DNA from: Maricaulis sp048270095
GTDB lineage: Bacteria; Pseudomonadota; Alphaproteobacteria; Caulobacterales; Maricaulaceae
Reading direction: 5' to 3'
DNA length: 64,000 nt
Assembly (NCBI RefSeq): GCF_048270095.1
Contig: NZ_JBLWTL010000008.1
Span: 1 to 64,000, forward strand
The position numbers and the translations under genes are program-made. Of the stretch, positions 50,644 through 58,738 are shown in pieces. The notes beneath the pieces were generated by a model that saw only the letters and a list, made by a program, of their open reading frames with translations, did no database searches and was not told the DNA's origin. Position 1 is the stretch's first letter; every line of letters begins with the position of its first letter.

Positions 50644-51261
50644 CTATTCGTCGAGACGGAAAACCAGCTGTGTGGTCGCACCGCGATACATGACCGGCTG
50701 ACCCGCTTCGACCTGTGGATTATAGCGCCAATTGGCGACGGCATTCACTGATGCGCGCTCAAACAACGAACTGGTGCAATCCAGCGAACGCACGTTCGCG
50801 GTCCGCCCCTGGGGGGTGATGTCGAACAGCACCGTACATTGCCCTTCCAGCCTGCGCTCGGCGGCGCGCGCTGGATAGACCGGCTGCACCCGTACGACGG
50901 GGACAGGATCGCGCTCGGTGACAACCATGCTGCCCGGGCCACTGATCTCCGCACGAGCAATGGTTGGCATCACGTATTCCCCCATGGATACGACCGAATC
51001 CACCGGACCCGATGTCGTCTCGAGTACGGGTGGTGCCGGCGGCGGCGCGACCGGGTCGACAATGATCAAGTCACGGTCGCGATCGGGCGGCGTGTCGACG
51101 GGCTCAAACTTGATGACCAGATCGGGCGTATCGGTTTCGACCACCGGGTGAACCGGTCCGATATCAATCAATTGGCGCATCAACAGGAAGAGCGCCACCG
51201 TGATGATGGCCGCGATCGGCATGATCAGCGGCATTCTGAGAGATTGAAAACTGGCTGTCAT
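50644..51261 (-). CDS. tonB: TonB-type energy transducer no. 2 (separate unit)
   Basis: A 205-residue protein with an N-terminal membrane anchor ('MPLIMPIAAIITVALFLLM'), a short Pro-rich spacer ('PVAPPPAPPVLE') and a C-terminal TonB fold: 'VQPVYPARAAERRLEGQCTVLFD', identified by its QPVYPARAAERRLEG core, 'SLFERASVNAVANWRYNPQ' and 'TQLVFRLDE'. It transmits proton-motive force to outer-membrane receptors. The ATG at 51261 has GGGGAGG upstream; the longer frame is spurious. It is separated from the TonB2 operon by a terminator and ~320 bases. Confidence 0.9.
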   Translation of the reverse strand: MTASFQSLRMPLIMPIAAIITVALFLLMRQLIDIGPVHPVVETDTPDLVIKFEPVDTPPDRDRDLIIVDPVAPPPAPPVLETTSGPVDSVVSMGEYVMPTIARAEISGPGSMVVTERDPVPVVRVQPVYPARAAERRLEGQCTVLFDITPQGRTANVRSLDCTSSLFERASVNAVANWRYNPQVEAGQPVMYRGATTQLVFRLDE

Positions 51262-51581
51262 CGGACAGACCTCCCCTTGGACAGTGTTCTGGATGGCCCC
51301 GACAGGCACTGCCTCTCGACCCGCCCTTCGCCCGGTGGCGGGAACCGCCGTCCAGGGTGAGCGCGTGCGACGCAGAGCCACAACACAGCCCCGCGTCACG
51401 GTGAAACCTTGACCCGCACAGTGGGCGAAACAACGGCGGAAGCGGGAAAGATTGTGACCATTGCGCGGTCATTTGCCGAGGCAAGGGCAAGACCGCAGGG
51501 TGGCCGGCGATGCTCGGGGCGCCTGCCCGTTCGTTCACCGCCACAAAGAACCACTGCGTCAGATCATCCGGGCGGCCATAG
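51262..51581. other. Intergenic region between the TPR terminator and tonB no. 2
   Basis: About 320 bases, with no credible gene. It must hold the promoter of the second tonB. I recognise no Fur box or other operator. Confidence 0.4.
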
Positions 51582-51612
51582 AAAAACGCCCCGGCCGTGT
51601 GGCCGGGGCGTT
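51582..51612 (-). terminator. Rho-independent terminator of the TonB2-type operon
   Basis: On the minus strand AACGCCCCGGCC-ACAC-GGCCGGGGCGTT with a five-T run, 45 bases after the TPR gene stop. Confidence 0.92.
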
Positions 51613-51657
51613 GATCAAGTCGCGCAGGGTACCGGGTCGATCCGGCGCCCGGCTGGT

Positions 51658-53184
51658 TTAACCGGCCTCGTCACCTTCGGTAGCCTCTTCAGCCGCAGCC
51701 GTAGCAATCTGGCCGATCGGCTCGCCGAACACATTATAGAGATCGGTACAGCGCGGCGGCACCGTGATGATGATCCGGCCATTCTCGTCCATCGTGCCAA
51801 GCAGACGGGCGGTATTCAGCAAATCATCAACGCCGAACTGACACTCATCACGACGAACCCGTTCACGGATGCGGACACGATCAGCCTCAGCGCGGATCAC
51901 ACTATTGATATAGGTGATATAGCCACTCGCCGTGGTACGCGAGTAAGGATAGCGCGTCCCCTCCTGGAAGGCTGCGAGCGCCGACTGACGGCGGTCCAGC
52001 TCCAGGCGGACATTGCCCAGCAGCGTCCACGCCGTCCCCGGACGGTCGAGACCACCGCGGTCAAGCGCATCCTCGAAGGCCGTTTCGGCCTCAGCGAGCT
52101 GGCGTTCCTGGAACAGGGCTTCAGCCAGCTTCAGATAGTCATTGCCGTCACCGGAGAGTTGAGCCACCTGGCGCAACACTGGAATGGCACGGTCCCACTC
52201 GCGGGCCTGGCGCCACATATTGGCCAGCAGGTTGAGATTACGCTGACTGCGCTCGACAACCCCGGCATTCATCTCACGCTCGAGAATGATCGCGCCGCGA
52301 TAGGGGTATTCGAAGAAGCTGTAATACTGGGCGAGCGCCTCGATTTCGCGCCCCTCTGTGAACATGCCATTGATGTACATGATCTTGTTGGCTTCGAACG
52401 CGTCTTCTTCGCGATCAACCTGCGCCAGCAATGAAGCGTATGAACGCCAATTGCTCTTTTCGGCAGGCCAGCGCTGAACCATTTCCTCCACGATACCCAT
52501 TTGCTGGGGAACCATGTCGAGTTGCTGATAGTAGAACAGCATCAGGCTGTAATCGCCACGCTGACGGTCGGCGGACGGGATCATCGCCCAGAAGCGATTG
52601 GCCCAGGTCAGACCTTCACGATAACGCTCAGCCTGCCCATAGGCCTGGGCCAGCATGCGCGCCAGCGGCGCATTGACGATCTCGGTACCACCATCGGCGA
52701 CGGCACGCTCAAGGGACGCAATGCCCCGCGTATAGTCATCAATCGTGATGTAGAGCTGGCCAATATTGATCCGGTAGCTGTTCACCTCACTGGGAAGCAT
52801 GGCACCAGTCGCAATGGCCCCCTCCCAGTCCTGGATCGCCTGGGAGACCCGGTCCGTGTCGTAATAGGCGCGGCCGCGCAATTGCAGCGAAACGGCCCGC
52901 TCATAGGGATTGATGCTGGAGTTCGACAGAGCCCGGTTCAGGGTCGTGATCGACGCGGCATATTGCTCCGCCTCCTGTTGCGCCAAAGCTTCCTGGACGA
53001 TCTCCCCGATCGCCGCCGAGAAGACCCGGTCCGCAGCATTCTGGTCGGATTGTTCATCCGAACGGCGCTCGCGTCTTTGCGCATCCGCTGGCGCGAACAC
53101 AGCGCCGGTCAGCGACACAGCGATCGCGAGCATGGCAAGCTTGCGGGTTACCCCAGTCAGATCGAAACCGCTAAAACGGATCAT
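51658..53184 (-). CDS. Periplasmic TPR protein of the TonB2-type locus
   Basis: A 508-residue exported protein. A signal peptide ('KLAMLAIAVSLTGAVFAPADA') is followed by TPR-like helical repeats ('ERAVSLQLRGRAYYDTD', 'IQDWEGAIATGAM', 'YLKLAEALFQERQLAEAE'), and it ends with an acidic tail ('EEATEGDEAG'). TPR proteins occupy the same place in Vibrio TonB2 clusters. The start is the ATG at 53184, which has AAGGAG seven bases upstream. It is the last gene of the operon, before a strong terminator. Confidence 0.85.
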   Translation of the reverse strand: MIRFSGFDLTGVTRKLAMLAIAVSLTGAVFAPADAQRRERRSDEQSDQNAADRVFSAAIGEIVQEALAQQEAEQYAASITTLNRALSNSSINPYERAVSLQLRGRAYYDTDRVSQAIQDWEGAIATGAMLPSEVNSYRINIGQLYITIDDYTRGIASLERAVADGGTEIVNAPLARMLAQAYGQAERYREGLTWANRFWAMIPSADRQRGDYSLMLFYYQQLDMVPQQMGIVEEMVQRWPAEKSNWRSYASLLAQVDREEDAFEANKIMYINGMFTEGREIEALAQYYSFFEYPYRGAIILEREMNAGVVERSQRNLNLLANMWRQAREWDRAIPVLRQVAQLSGDGNDYLKLAEALFQERQLAEAETAFEDALDRGGLDRPGTAWTLLGNVRLELDRRQSALAAFQEGTRYPYSRTTASGYITYINSVIRAEADRVRIRERVRRDECQFGVDDLLNTARLLGTMDENGRIIITVPPRCTDLYNVFGEPIGQIATAAAEEATEGDEAG

Positions 53185-53323
53185 CGATGGCTCCTTCATA
53201 CCAGTCCCGCTCCCCTGGACAGGCTTTCACAAACTGTCTGGGTGGCACCGCTCCGGCGCACACCCGCTCCCGCAGTCGTCAATGGATGAACGTGGTGGGC
53301 CACGCTCATCCATCGCCGTATTC

Positions 53324-53941
53324 CTATTGTGCAATGCGGAATTCGAATTGGGTTTCCACATTCACACGTGCCACTGGCACGCCATCTTGAACTTTCGGGC
53401 TGTAACGCCAGCGTTCAACTGCACGCTCGGCGGCACGCTCGAACAATGAGCTGTCGCAGGCAATAATCCGGATATTCGTCGGCGTACCATTTGCGGTCAC
53501 GTCGAAACGAACGTTACAAGTCCCCTCTGTGCCACGCTCGAGCGCCCGCATCGGGTATTGTGGTTCAATCCGGACCAGTGGCTGGGCATCCCGGTCAGAG
53601 ACCGAAAAGCTGACACTGTCACTATTCAGCTGTGGTGCTGCAAAGTCGGGGATTTCCCCCATCACCGTCGCCAGACCCTCAGTCGGCTGTTCGGCCCGCT
53701 GACGGTCAATTTGTGGAGGCGGTGGCGGTGGTTCGACCTGCTGCACGTCTTCAATCGTCGTATCCCGGCGGCGTGCCGCGATGTCCTGGACCTCGTCATT
53801 GATCGAGAAGGACAACTCGTCTTCATTCGTTTCCGGCGGTGCGCCTTCAGTGAAGATCAGGCGGGTCATCAACAGAAAGAGTCCGACCGTCACAATGGCG
53901 GCAATCGGGATCCCGCCGATGAGGCGAATTATGCTACCCAT
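53324..53941 (-). CDS. tonB: TonB-type energy transducer no. 1 (in operon)
   Basis: A 205-residue protein: N-terminal anchor 'GGIPIAAIVTVGLFLLMTRLIF', short Pro-rich region ('QVEPPPPPPQID') and a TonB C-terminal domain 'RIEPQYPMRALERGTEG', 'RAVERWRYSPKVQDG', 'TQFEFRI'. It resembles the short TonB2-type proteins with a small spacer. It lies between ExbD and the TPR gene. Confidence 0.92.
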   Translation of the reverse strand: MGSIIRLIGGIPIAAIVTVGLFLLMTRLIFTEGAPPETNEDELSFSINDEVQDIAARRRDTTIEDVQQVEPPPPPPQIDRQRAEQPTEGLATVMGEIPDFAAPQLNSDSVSFSVSDRDAQPLVRIEPQYPMRALERGTEGTCNVRFDVTANGTPTNIRIIACDSSLFERAAERAVERWRYSPKVQDGVPVARVNVETQFEFRIAQ

Positions 53942-53953
53942 AATCAGTCCTCC

Positions 53954-54358
53954 CTAGTCTTGTAACGTCGAGATCTTGACGTCGACACCCATTTCCGTGA
54001 GCAGATCCTGAACATCGAGAATGATGCCGATATCAGCGGTCTCATCGCCCTGGATCATGGCCCTGCCCTTCGGGTTCTCTTGCAATAATTGCTCGATAAC
54101 CCCGCGCAGCTCGACCATTTCGTAGGCCCGGCGATTGACCCAGACCTCATTGGTCGCCGTGACGGCAACCAGCATGGACGGGTTTTCACGCTCTTCGGTC
54201 ATGGCATCTGGCCGGACCACCGACACGCCCGGCTCCTTGATGAAGACGGAGGTGACGATGAAGAAGATCAGCAGAATGAAGACAACGTCGAGCATCGGCG
54301 TCATGTTCAGTTCGACTTCTTCTCCTCCGGTACTTACGCGGCTAACACGGCGCGCCAT
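53954..54358 (-). CDS. exbD: ExbD/TolR-family proton-channel subunit no. 2
   Basis: A 134-residue protein with an N-terminal basic region, one membrane helix 'NMTPMLDVVFILLIFFIVTS' containing the conserved proton-carrying Asp, and a periplasmic domain ending 'DLLTEMGVDVKISTLQD'. It lies directly before TonB no. 1. Confidence 0.95.
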   Translation of the reverse strand: MARRVSRVSTGGEEVELNMTPMLDVVFILLIFFIVTSVFIKEPGVSVVRPDAMTEERENPSMLVAVTATNEVWVNRRAYEMVELRGVIEQLLQENPKGRAMIQGDETADIGIILDVQDLLTEMGVDVKISTLQD

Positions 54359-54375
54359 ATTATACCTCCCCGGAC

Positions 54376-54786
54376 CTAACCGTTTTCTTCGTTGCGCTGG
54401 AGGGAGACCGGAATGCCATTGGCACCCATCTCATCCCAGATCTGGACAATGATCCCGTGATCGGCTTCGTCCTGGACATCGACGAGAACCGCGCTACCCG
54501 GCTCTTCCGAGCGGAAACGGTTCACGGCCGACAGCACCCGGTCCACATCGGTCCGGACCGTGTTGACGAAGATATTATTGTCTCCGTCAACCTGCACCAG
54601 GATAGGTGGCGCCGCTGGCTCATTGGTCTCCGGCGGAGTGTCCGCTGGCGGCCGCATGTCGATCCCCTCTTCCGAGAGGAAGGTCGCAGTCACGATGAAG
54701 AAGATCAGCAGGATAAAGACGATATCCAGCATCGGGGTCATATTGACCTCGGCCTGGTCGTCCGTGTGATTGGCTCGACGTCTCAT
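54376..54786 (-). CDS. exbD: ExbD/TolR-family proton-channel subunit no. 1
   Basis: A 136-residue paralogue with 'NMTPMLDIVFILLIFFIVTA', including the conserved Asp, and a distinct Pro/Glu-rich start of the periplasmic domain ('MRPPADTPPETNEPAAPP'). Its ATG overlaps the ExbB stop. Two ExbD copies suggest a heterodimeric stator. Confidence 0.95.
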   Translation of the reverse strand: MRRRANHTDDQAEVNMTPMLDIVFILLIFFIVTATFLSEEGIDMRPPADTPPETNEPAAPPILVQVDGDNNIFVNTVRTDVDRVLSAVNRFRSEEPGSAVLVDVQDEADHGIIVQIWDEMGANGIPVSLQRNEENG

Positions 54787-55319
54787 GACTGACCTCCTTC
54801 ACCAATCTCGAGCTTGTCAGCCAGGCGCGCAACACGGCGCTTGGCGAGAATCTCGATCTGGGTTGCGAATATCAGCCCGGACAGGGATGCAACCATCCCC
54901 GCCATGGTCGGGATCGTGGCCCGGGAGACACCGGCCGACATGGCCTGCGCATCCGACGAACCCGAAATCGCCATGACGTCGAAAACCGAGACCATACCGG
55001 TCACTGTCCCCAACAATCCGAATAACGGAGCGACCGCGACGAGGGTTTTCACCAACTCGACATTCTGGTCGCAACGCTGCTTAACCTCCGAGATGAGCTG
55101 GTCGCGGATCGCATGGGCATACCAAGACTTTCGGTCTGTCCGTGCTGACCACTCCCGCAACGCCGCGTTCTCTTGTCCGCCGAAGGCGAAGTAGAAGTAG
55201 GCGAAGCGCTCGAGGATGAAGGCCCACATTACAAAGGTCGTTATCATGATAACAACCAGAACGGGGCCTCCGCGCTCGAGGAACTCCTGAAGGCCGGTAG
55301 TTACGGCCTGGAAATCCAT
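54783..55319 (-). CDS. exbB: ExbB/TolQ-family proton-channel subunit
   Basis: A 178-residue three-helix protein with 'VLVVIMITTFVMWAFILERF', 'VAVAPLFGLLGTVTGMVSVFDVM' (identified by APLFGLLGTVTGM) and 'IPTMAGMVASLSGLIFA'. It lacks the periplasmic domain found in the neighbouring TtpC-like protein and corresponds to ExbB2. Confidence 0.94.
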   Translation of the reverse strand: MDFQAVTTGLQEFLERGGPVLVVIMITTFVMWAFILERFAYFYFAFGGQENAALREWSARTDRKSWYAHAIRDQLISEVKQRCDQNVELVKTLVAVAPLFGLLGTVTGMVSVFDVMAISGSSDAQAMSAGVSRATIPTMAGMVASLSGLIFATQIEILAKRRVARLADKLEIGEGGQS

Positions 55320-55333
55320 AACGCTTCCTCCGA

Positions 55334-56722
55334 TTAGCCTTGGCCGCGCTCTTCAGCGTGCCGTGCAACCATGCCAGCAGCCTGTTCTTCAAGCACTTGC
55401 TGCACGCCGCGAGCGAAGCTCTGCGCGAAGCTGTGAATGAACAACAGCGGAATGGCGGCAATAAGGCCCAACACCGTGGTCATGAGCGCTTCGGAAATAC
55501 CGCCGGCCATGATTCTCGGGTCGCCCGTACCGAACAGGGTGATTTGGGTGAAGGTCTTGATCATCCCGGTCACGGTGCCCAGCAGGCCCAGCAGCGGCGC
55601 AATACCGGCTGCCAGTTTCAGGAAGTTGAGGCCGAATTCGAGCTTCGGCGATTCCTGAAGAATGGCCTCGTCGAGCTTCAATTCCATCGTCTCGACGTCT
55701 TTGTCCTTGGCAGCTTCATAAGCCATCATGACACGGCCGAGCGGATTGCCCTTGCCAGCCTTCGACTTGCGCTTCTGACCATTGACGGCAGCCTGCGTGC
55801 TCAACAGAGCGAACATGCGGAACAGACCGAAAGTCGCAGAGATCGCCAGAAGACCGATAATCACCAGGCCAACCATGCCGGACTGATTGATACGCTCTTT
55901 CAGATCCGGAACGTCTTTGTAGATGTCCAGGAGTGCACCACGCGACGGATCGACAACACCCATGACGATCTCGTTGGGATCGGCATTGAACAGGGTCGAG
56001 GCGGCGGCAACCAGATTGCCTGGCGGCTGGGTTGGCAGATCAGTCAAAGCCCATGCACCGGTGGTTTCAGCTTCCTTCCAGCGTGCGAAACGCTGGTTGT
56101 TGTTGAAATTGGTGAAGGCCAGGAAAGGTCCAACGCGGGTCACGGGGACCGGCTGGCCATTGCCAATACCCGTCACCATCGAATCGAAGGTCACGACGCC
56201 TTGCTGGCCGATCATTTCGTCGATGGCCCGGCGCCAGATGAAATCCAGCTCCGAACGGGTTGGAAGCGTACGATTGGTTGCCAGGGCTTCAAGCGCATCG
56301 GCACGGCCCGGGAATTGGGCAGACACCACAGACGCATTGATGATGGCCGCAAATTCGCCTGCAGCCTGACGCGCCGCACCGAACAGCTCACCGAACGCAC
56401 CCTGGCGCTGGCGGAGCTCGGCCGCGAGAACGTCGATCTCAACCTGGTTGTTTTCGAACTCAACGGTCAGCGCAGCCGCCTGCCGTTCCAGGGCGGCCAT
56501 TTCGCCGCGAGCCTGGCTCAACAGCGCCTGCTGCTGGTTCGTGCTGCCCTGGAATTCACGCAGACGCGCCTGATTTTCCTGGCTGGCCTCGCGGGCATCA
56601 CTGCGCACGCGGTTCAGAAGTTCGCTGATTGATCCGGCCGGCTGCGTCTGTCCGACAGCTCCGGCAGTGAGCGCCACACCCATCGAAACGGCGGCGGCGA
56701 GTATCTTAAAGGTGGTCTTCAT
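55334..56722 (-). CDS. TtpC-like MotA/TolQ/ExbB protein with a large periplasmic domain
   Basis: A 462-residue protein. A signal peptide ('MKTTFKILAAAVSMGVALTAGAVG') and a ~250-residue periplasmic part with coiled coil ('ALLSQARGEMAALERQAAAL', 'VEFENNQVEIDVLAAELRQ') precede an ExbB-like membrane unit ('GLVIIGLLAISATFGLF', 'GIAPLLGLLGTVTGMIKTF', 'GLIAAIPLLFIHSF'). This architecture is that of TtpC, required for TonB2 function in Vibrio. It is followed by ExbB after 14 bases. Confidence 0.9.
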   Translation of the reverse strand: MKTTFKILAAAVSMGVALTAGAVGQTQPAGSISELLNRVRSDAREASQENQARLREFQGSTNQQQALLSQARGEMAALERQAAALTVEFENNQVEIDVLAAELRQRQGAFGELFGAARQAAGEFAAIINASVVSAQFPGRADALEALATNRTLPTRSELDFIWRRAIDEMIGQQGVVTFDSMVTGIGNGQPVPVTRVGPFLAFTNFNNNQRFARWKEAETTGAWALTDLPTQPPGNLVAAASTLFNADPNEIVMGVVDPSRGALLDIYKDVPDLKERINQSGMVGLVIIGLLAISATFGLFRMFALLSTQAAVNGQKRKSKAGKGNPLGRVMMAYEAAKDKDVETMELKLDEAILQESPKLEFGLNFLKLAAGIAPLLGLLGTVTGMIKTFTQITLFGTGDPRIMAGGISEALMTTVLGLIAAIPLLFIHSFAQSFARGVQQVLEEQAAGMVARHAEERGQG

Positions 56723-56746
56723 CGCTTAACTCTCCGTTCCAATCCG

Positions 56747-57529
56747 TTACTGCGCTACCGTCGGCCCTGGGAGAGGCGCGAGGAAGACAGACGGGGTGGT
56801 GACTTCTTGAGCGATCCGGATTGCGCGGGTCACATTGGTTTCGTAGCTGCCCGGAAGTGCAACCCAGTCGCTACCCTGGACATGGCGCATGGTCATGCGG
56901 CCATCAGGATATTGGCGGATCATGGCGATCCGGCCGATCTGCAACACGGTCACATTGACCGGAACGCCGTCCTCGAGAATGACTTCATCGTAGGAGTTCA
57001 GCGAGCGGCCATAGGACGCCTCGATGTCATAGGCGTTCAGGATGACGCGATAGCGTTCAGCCGGGGAAATTTCCGGATTATCGATCAACTCATAGAGACG
57101 CTCGATCCGGCGAAGTCGGCCATTTTCGCCTTCGAGGCGGAATGGAAGGTCAAGATTGACGAACTGCTCCAGGTTCTGGACCATTTCGCGCATCATTGGC
57201 GCGAGGTCGCGCTGAATGTTTTCGACGCGGTCGATCTGCTGCTGCAGCGAACCCATCTCGGCCTGTTGCGACCGGATAAAGACCTGCTGCTGCTCAACGA
57301 ACAGCCGCTGCGATTCAATCTGATCGAGCAAAGCACGATATTCGAGTTCGATATCCGTACGCTGATCGTCAAGTTGATCGATGCGCGCCTGCGTTTGCGC
57401 ACCTGCGTTCGTTCCCTCACGTGCGGTCTGCAGCACGGGTGCGAGCTGCGCGCTGGCAACTCCCCCGACGGCGGTCGCCGCAACCGCCGCCATGAGCGAC
57501 GCGCGAACCATTTTCTTCAAGTCCACCAT
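56747..57529 (-). CDS. DUF3450 periplasmic coiled-coil protein, first gene of the TonB2-type operon
   Basis: A 260-residue exported protein with a signal peptide ('MVRASLMAAVAATAVGGVASA'), a long coiled coil ('LDDQRTDIELEYRALLDQI', 'FVEQQQVFIRSQQAEMGSLQQQ'), and the DUF3450 C-terminal domain ('FVNLDLPFRLEGENGRL', 'AYDIEASYGRSLNSYDE'). DUF3450 genes precede ttpC in TonB2 loci. The start at ATG 57529 is chosen over the 57580 frame. The operon promoter lies upstream in 57530-58044. Confidence 0.9.
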   Translation of the reverse strand: MVDLKKMVRASLMAAVAATAVGGVASAQLAPVLQTAREGTNAGAQTQARIDQLDDQRTDIELEYRALLDQIESQRLFVEQQQVFIRSQQAEMGSLQQQIDRVENIQRDLAPMMREMVQNLEQFVNLDLPFRLEGENGRLRRIERLYELIDNPEISPAERYRVILNAYDIEASYGRSLNSYDEVILEDGVPVNVTVLQIGRIAMIRQYPDGRMTMRHVQGSDWVALPGSYETNVTRAIRIAQEVTTPSVFLAPLPGPTVAQ

Positions 57530-58044
57530 TTCTCGCCTCACAATGGTAATCGCAGGGGGCCAATACGGCTCCCCGCCCACATTAATTCGATGCTAAACCG
57601 ACAAAGTCCCTGCCGGAATGGCCCCCTACCCTACATTCAAGCGACGCGCTGGCCGCCCTCGGATAACCCGATTAGCGTTCAAGTCTGCACGGATGGTTAC
57701 CGTAGCTGTTTGTTACAGCCCACCCAGAAACCGCGATGGTGGCTCCATCGTCTCGTTGACGCGTGCACGCCATTGAAATCCGGTTGGACGCTAACACTAG
57801 CCGAGCGTTACGATCAATACATCATTGTGACCGGAATGGGACCAATCGCGGCCCTAAAGCAGCTATTTTCCCCTCACACGCTTAAAGCGGGGTGGCAGCT
57901 CGCCCGATGGCAGCAGTAACTTCCCAGCCTGGCTTTGGTTTGTTGACCGATGCGGGTATTTGCCATCACGGCTACGTCACAGCTGTGTGATCCAGACATG
58001 CAGCCAGGGGGTTTGCGATCGCGCCCAACCTTACGAAAAAGTCA
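57530..58044. other. Intergenic region upstream of the TonB2-type operon
   Basis: About 515 bases that must contain the promoter for the operon on the minus strand. I see no gene and no clear operator; scattered GTTAC/GTAAC-like motifs occur near 57690-57710 and 57805-57815. It ends at the tRNA-Gln terminator. Confidence 0.4.
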
Positions 58045-58072
58045 CAAAAACAGCCCCCCGGGCCGCCCGGCT
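58045..58072 (-). terminator. Probable terminator of tRNA-Gln
   Basis: On the minus strand AGCCGGGCGGCCCGGGGGGCT can fold into a GC-rich stem followed by TTTTT, 42-69 bases past the tRNA 3' end. Confidence 0.6.
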
Positions 58073-58113
58073 CCGGGATGATTCGCATCGTGAAGGATGG
58101 ATTTGAAGTCGGT

Positions 58114-58188
58114 TGGCTGGGGCGCCAGGATTCGAACCTGGGAATGCCGATACCAAAAACCGGTGCCTTACCACTTGGCGACGCCCCA
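58114..58188 (-). tRNA. tRNA-Gln (anticodon TTG)
   Basis: Read on the minus strand the gene starts TGGGGCGTCGCCAAGTGGTA and ends with the acceptor CGCCCCA, a G discriminator and an encoded CCA. The acceptor stem pairs perfectly, the T-arm is CCCAGG-TTCGAAT-CCTGG, and the anticodon loop reads TTTTGGT with TTG at positions 34-36. It closely resembles bacterial tRNA-Gln. Confidence 0.95.
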
Positions 58189-58443
58189 ACCGGATCCGCC
58201 AGCTGCGACGGAGCGGGCTAGATACCGAGTCGGAAGGGCGGATGCAACGGCTCTATGCGGTGACTGACGGGCAGATTTGCAGCTCACGGCGGCACAGCCC
58301 CATTATCGCGGCCCGACAGTCGGCCATCCAGGCGGTGGCGGCGCCGGCACTGCAAGGGCGTGCAGGCCTGCCATAGCGAGGGTGCCCGTGCGATTGCGAG
58401 TTTGCACTGGCGACGGGCGCTGGCTATAAGGCCCGCCTCGGTT

Positions 58444-58520
58444 CGGAGTATAGCTCAGCCTGGTAGAGCACCGTCTTCGGGAGGCGGGGGTCGCAAGTTC
58501 AAATCTTGCTACTCCGACCA
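58444..58520 (+). tRNA. tRNA-Pro (anticodon CGG)
   Basis: 77 bases beginning CGGAGTATAGCTCAGCCTGG. The anticodon stem CCGTC/GGCGG encloses the loop TTCGGGA, giving anticodon CGG. The T-arm is CAAG-TTCAAAT-CTTG, the acceptor stem CGGAGTA/TACTCCG pairs perfectly, and CCA is encoded. It reads the CCG codon. Confidence 0.95.
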
Positions 58521-58738
58521 TCTTGCCCCGCCCCACTTGCCCTGCCCCGCTCGCCCTGCCCGTCCAGCAGCAACGAGTTTTGCGCCTCCCGGCCAGACCT
58601 GTGGATGCGCGGCCGGGATCGGCGCCCAGCGAATCCCTTCTATCTGTCCCGTCCCGGTACTTTATCAAACCTCTGGACAGGACCGCTTCTTGCACAGATG
58701 GTCCGGTCAACCGTGTACCCGCTTTGGAAGGCCCCTCG

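Noticed and set aside
58114..58520. tRNA genes as integration site of a mobile element
   Set aside because: No integrase, no repeated tRNA 3' end and no foreign-looking DNA next to them in the window.
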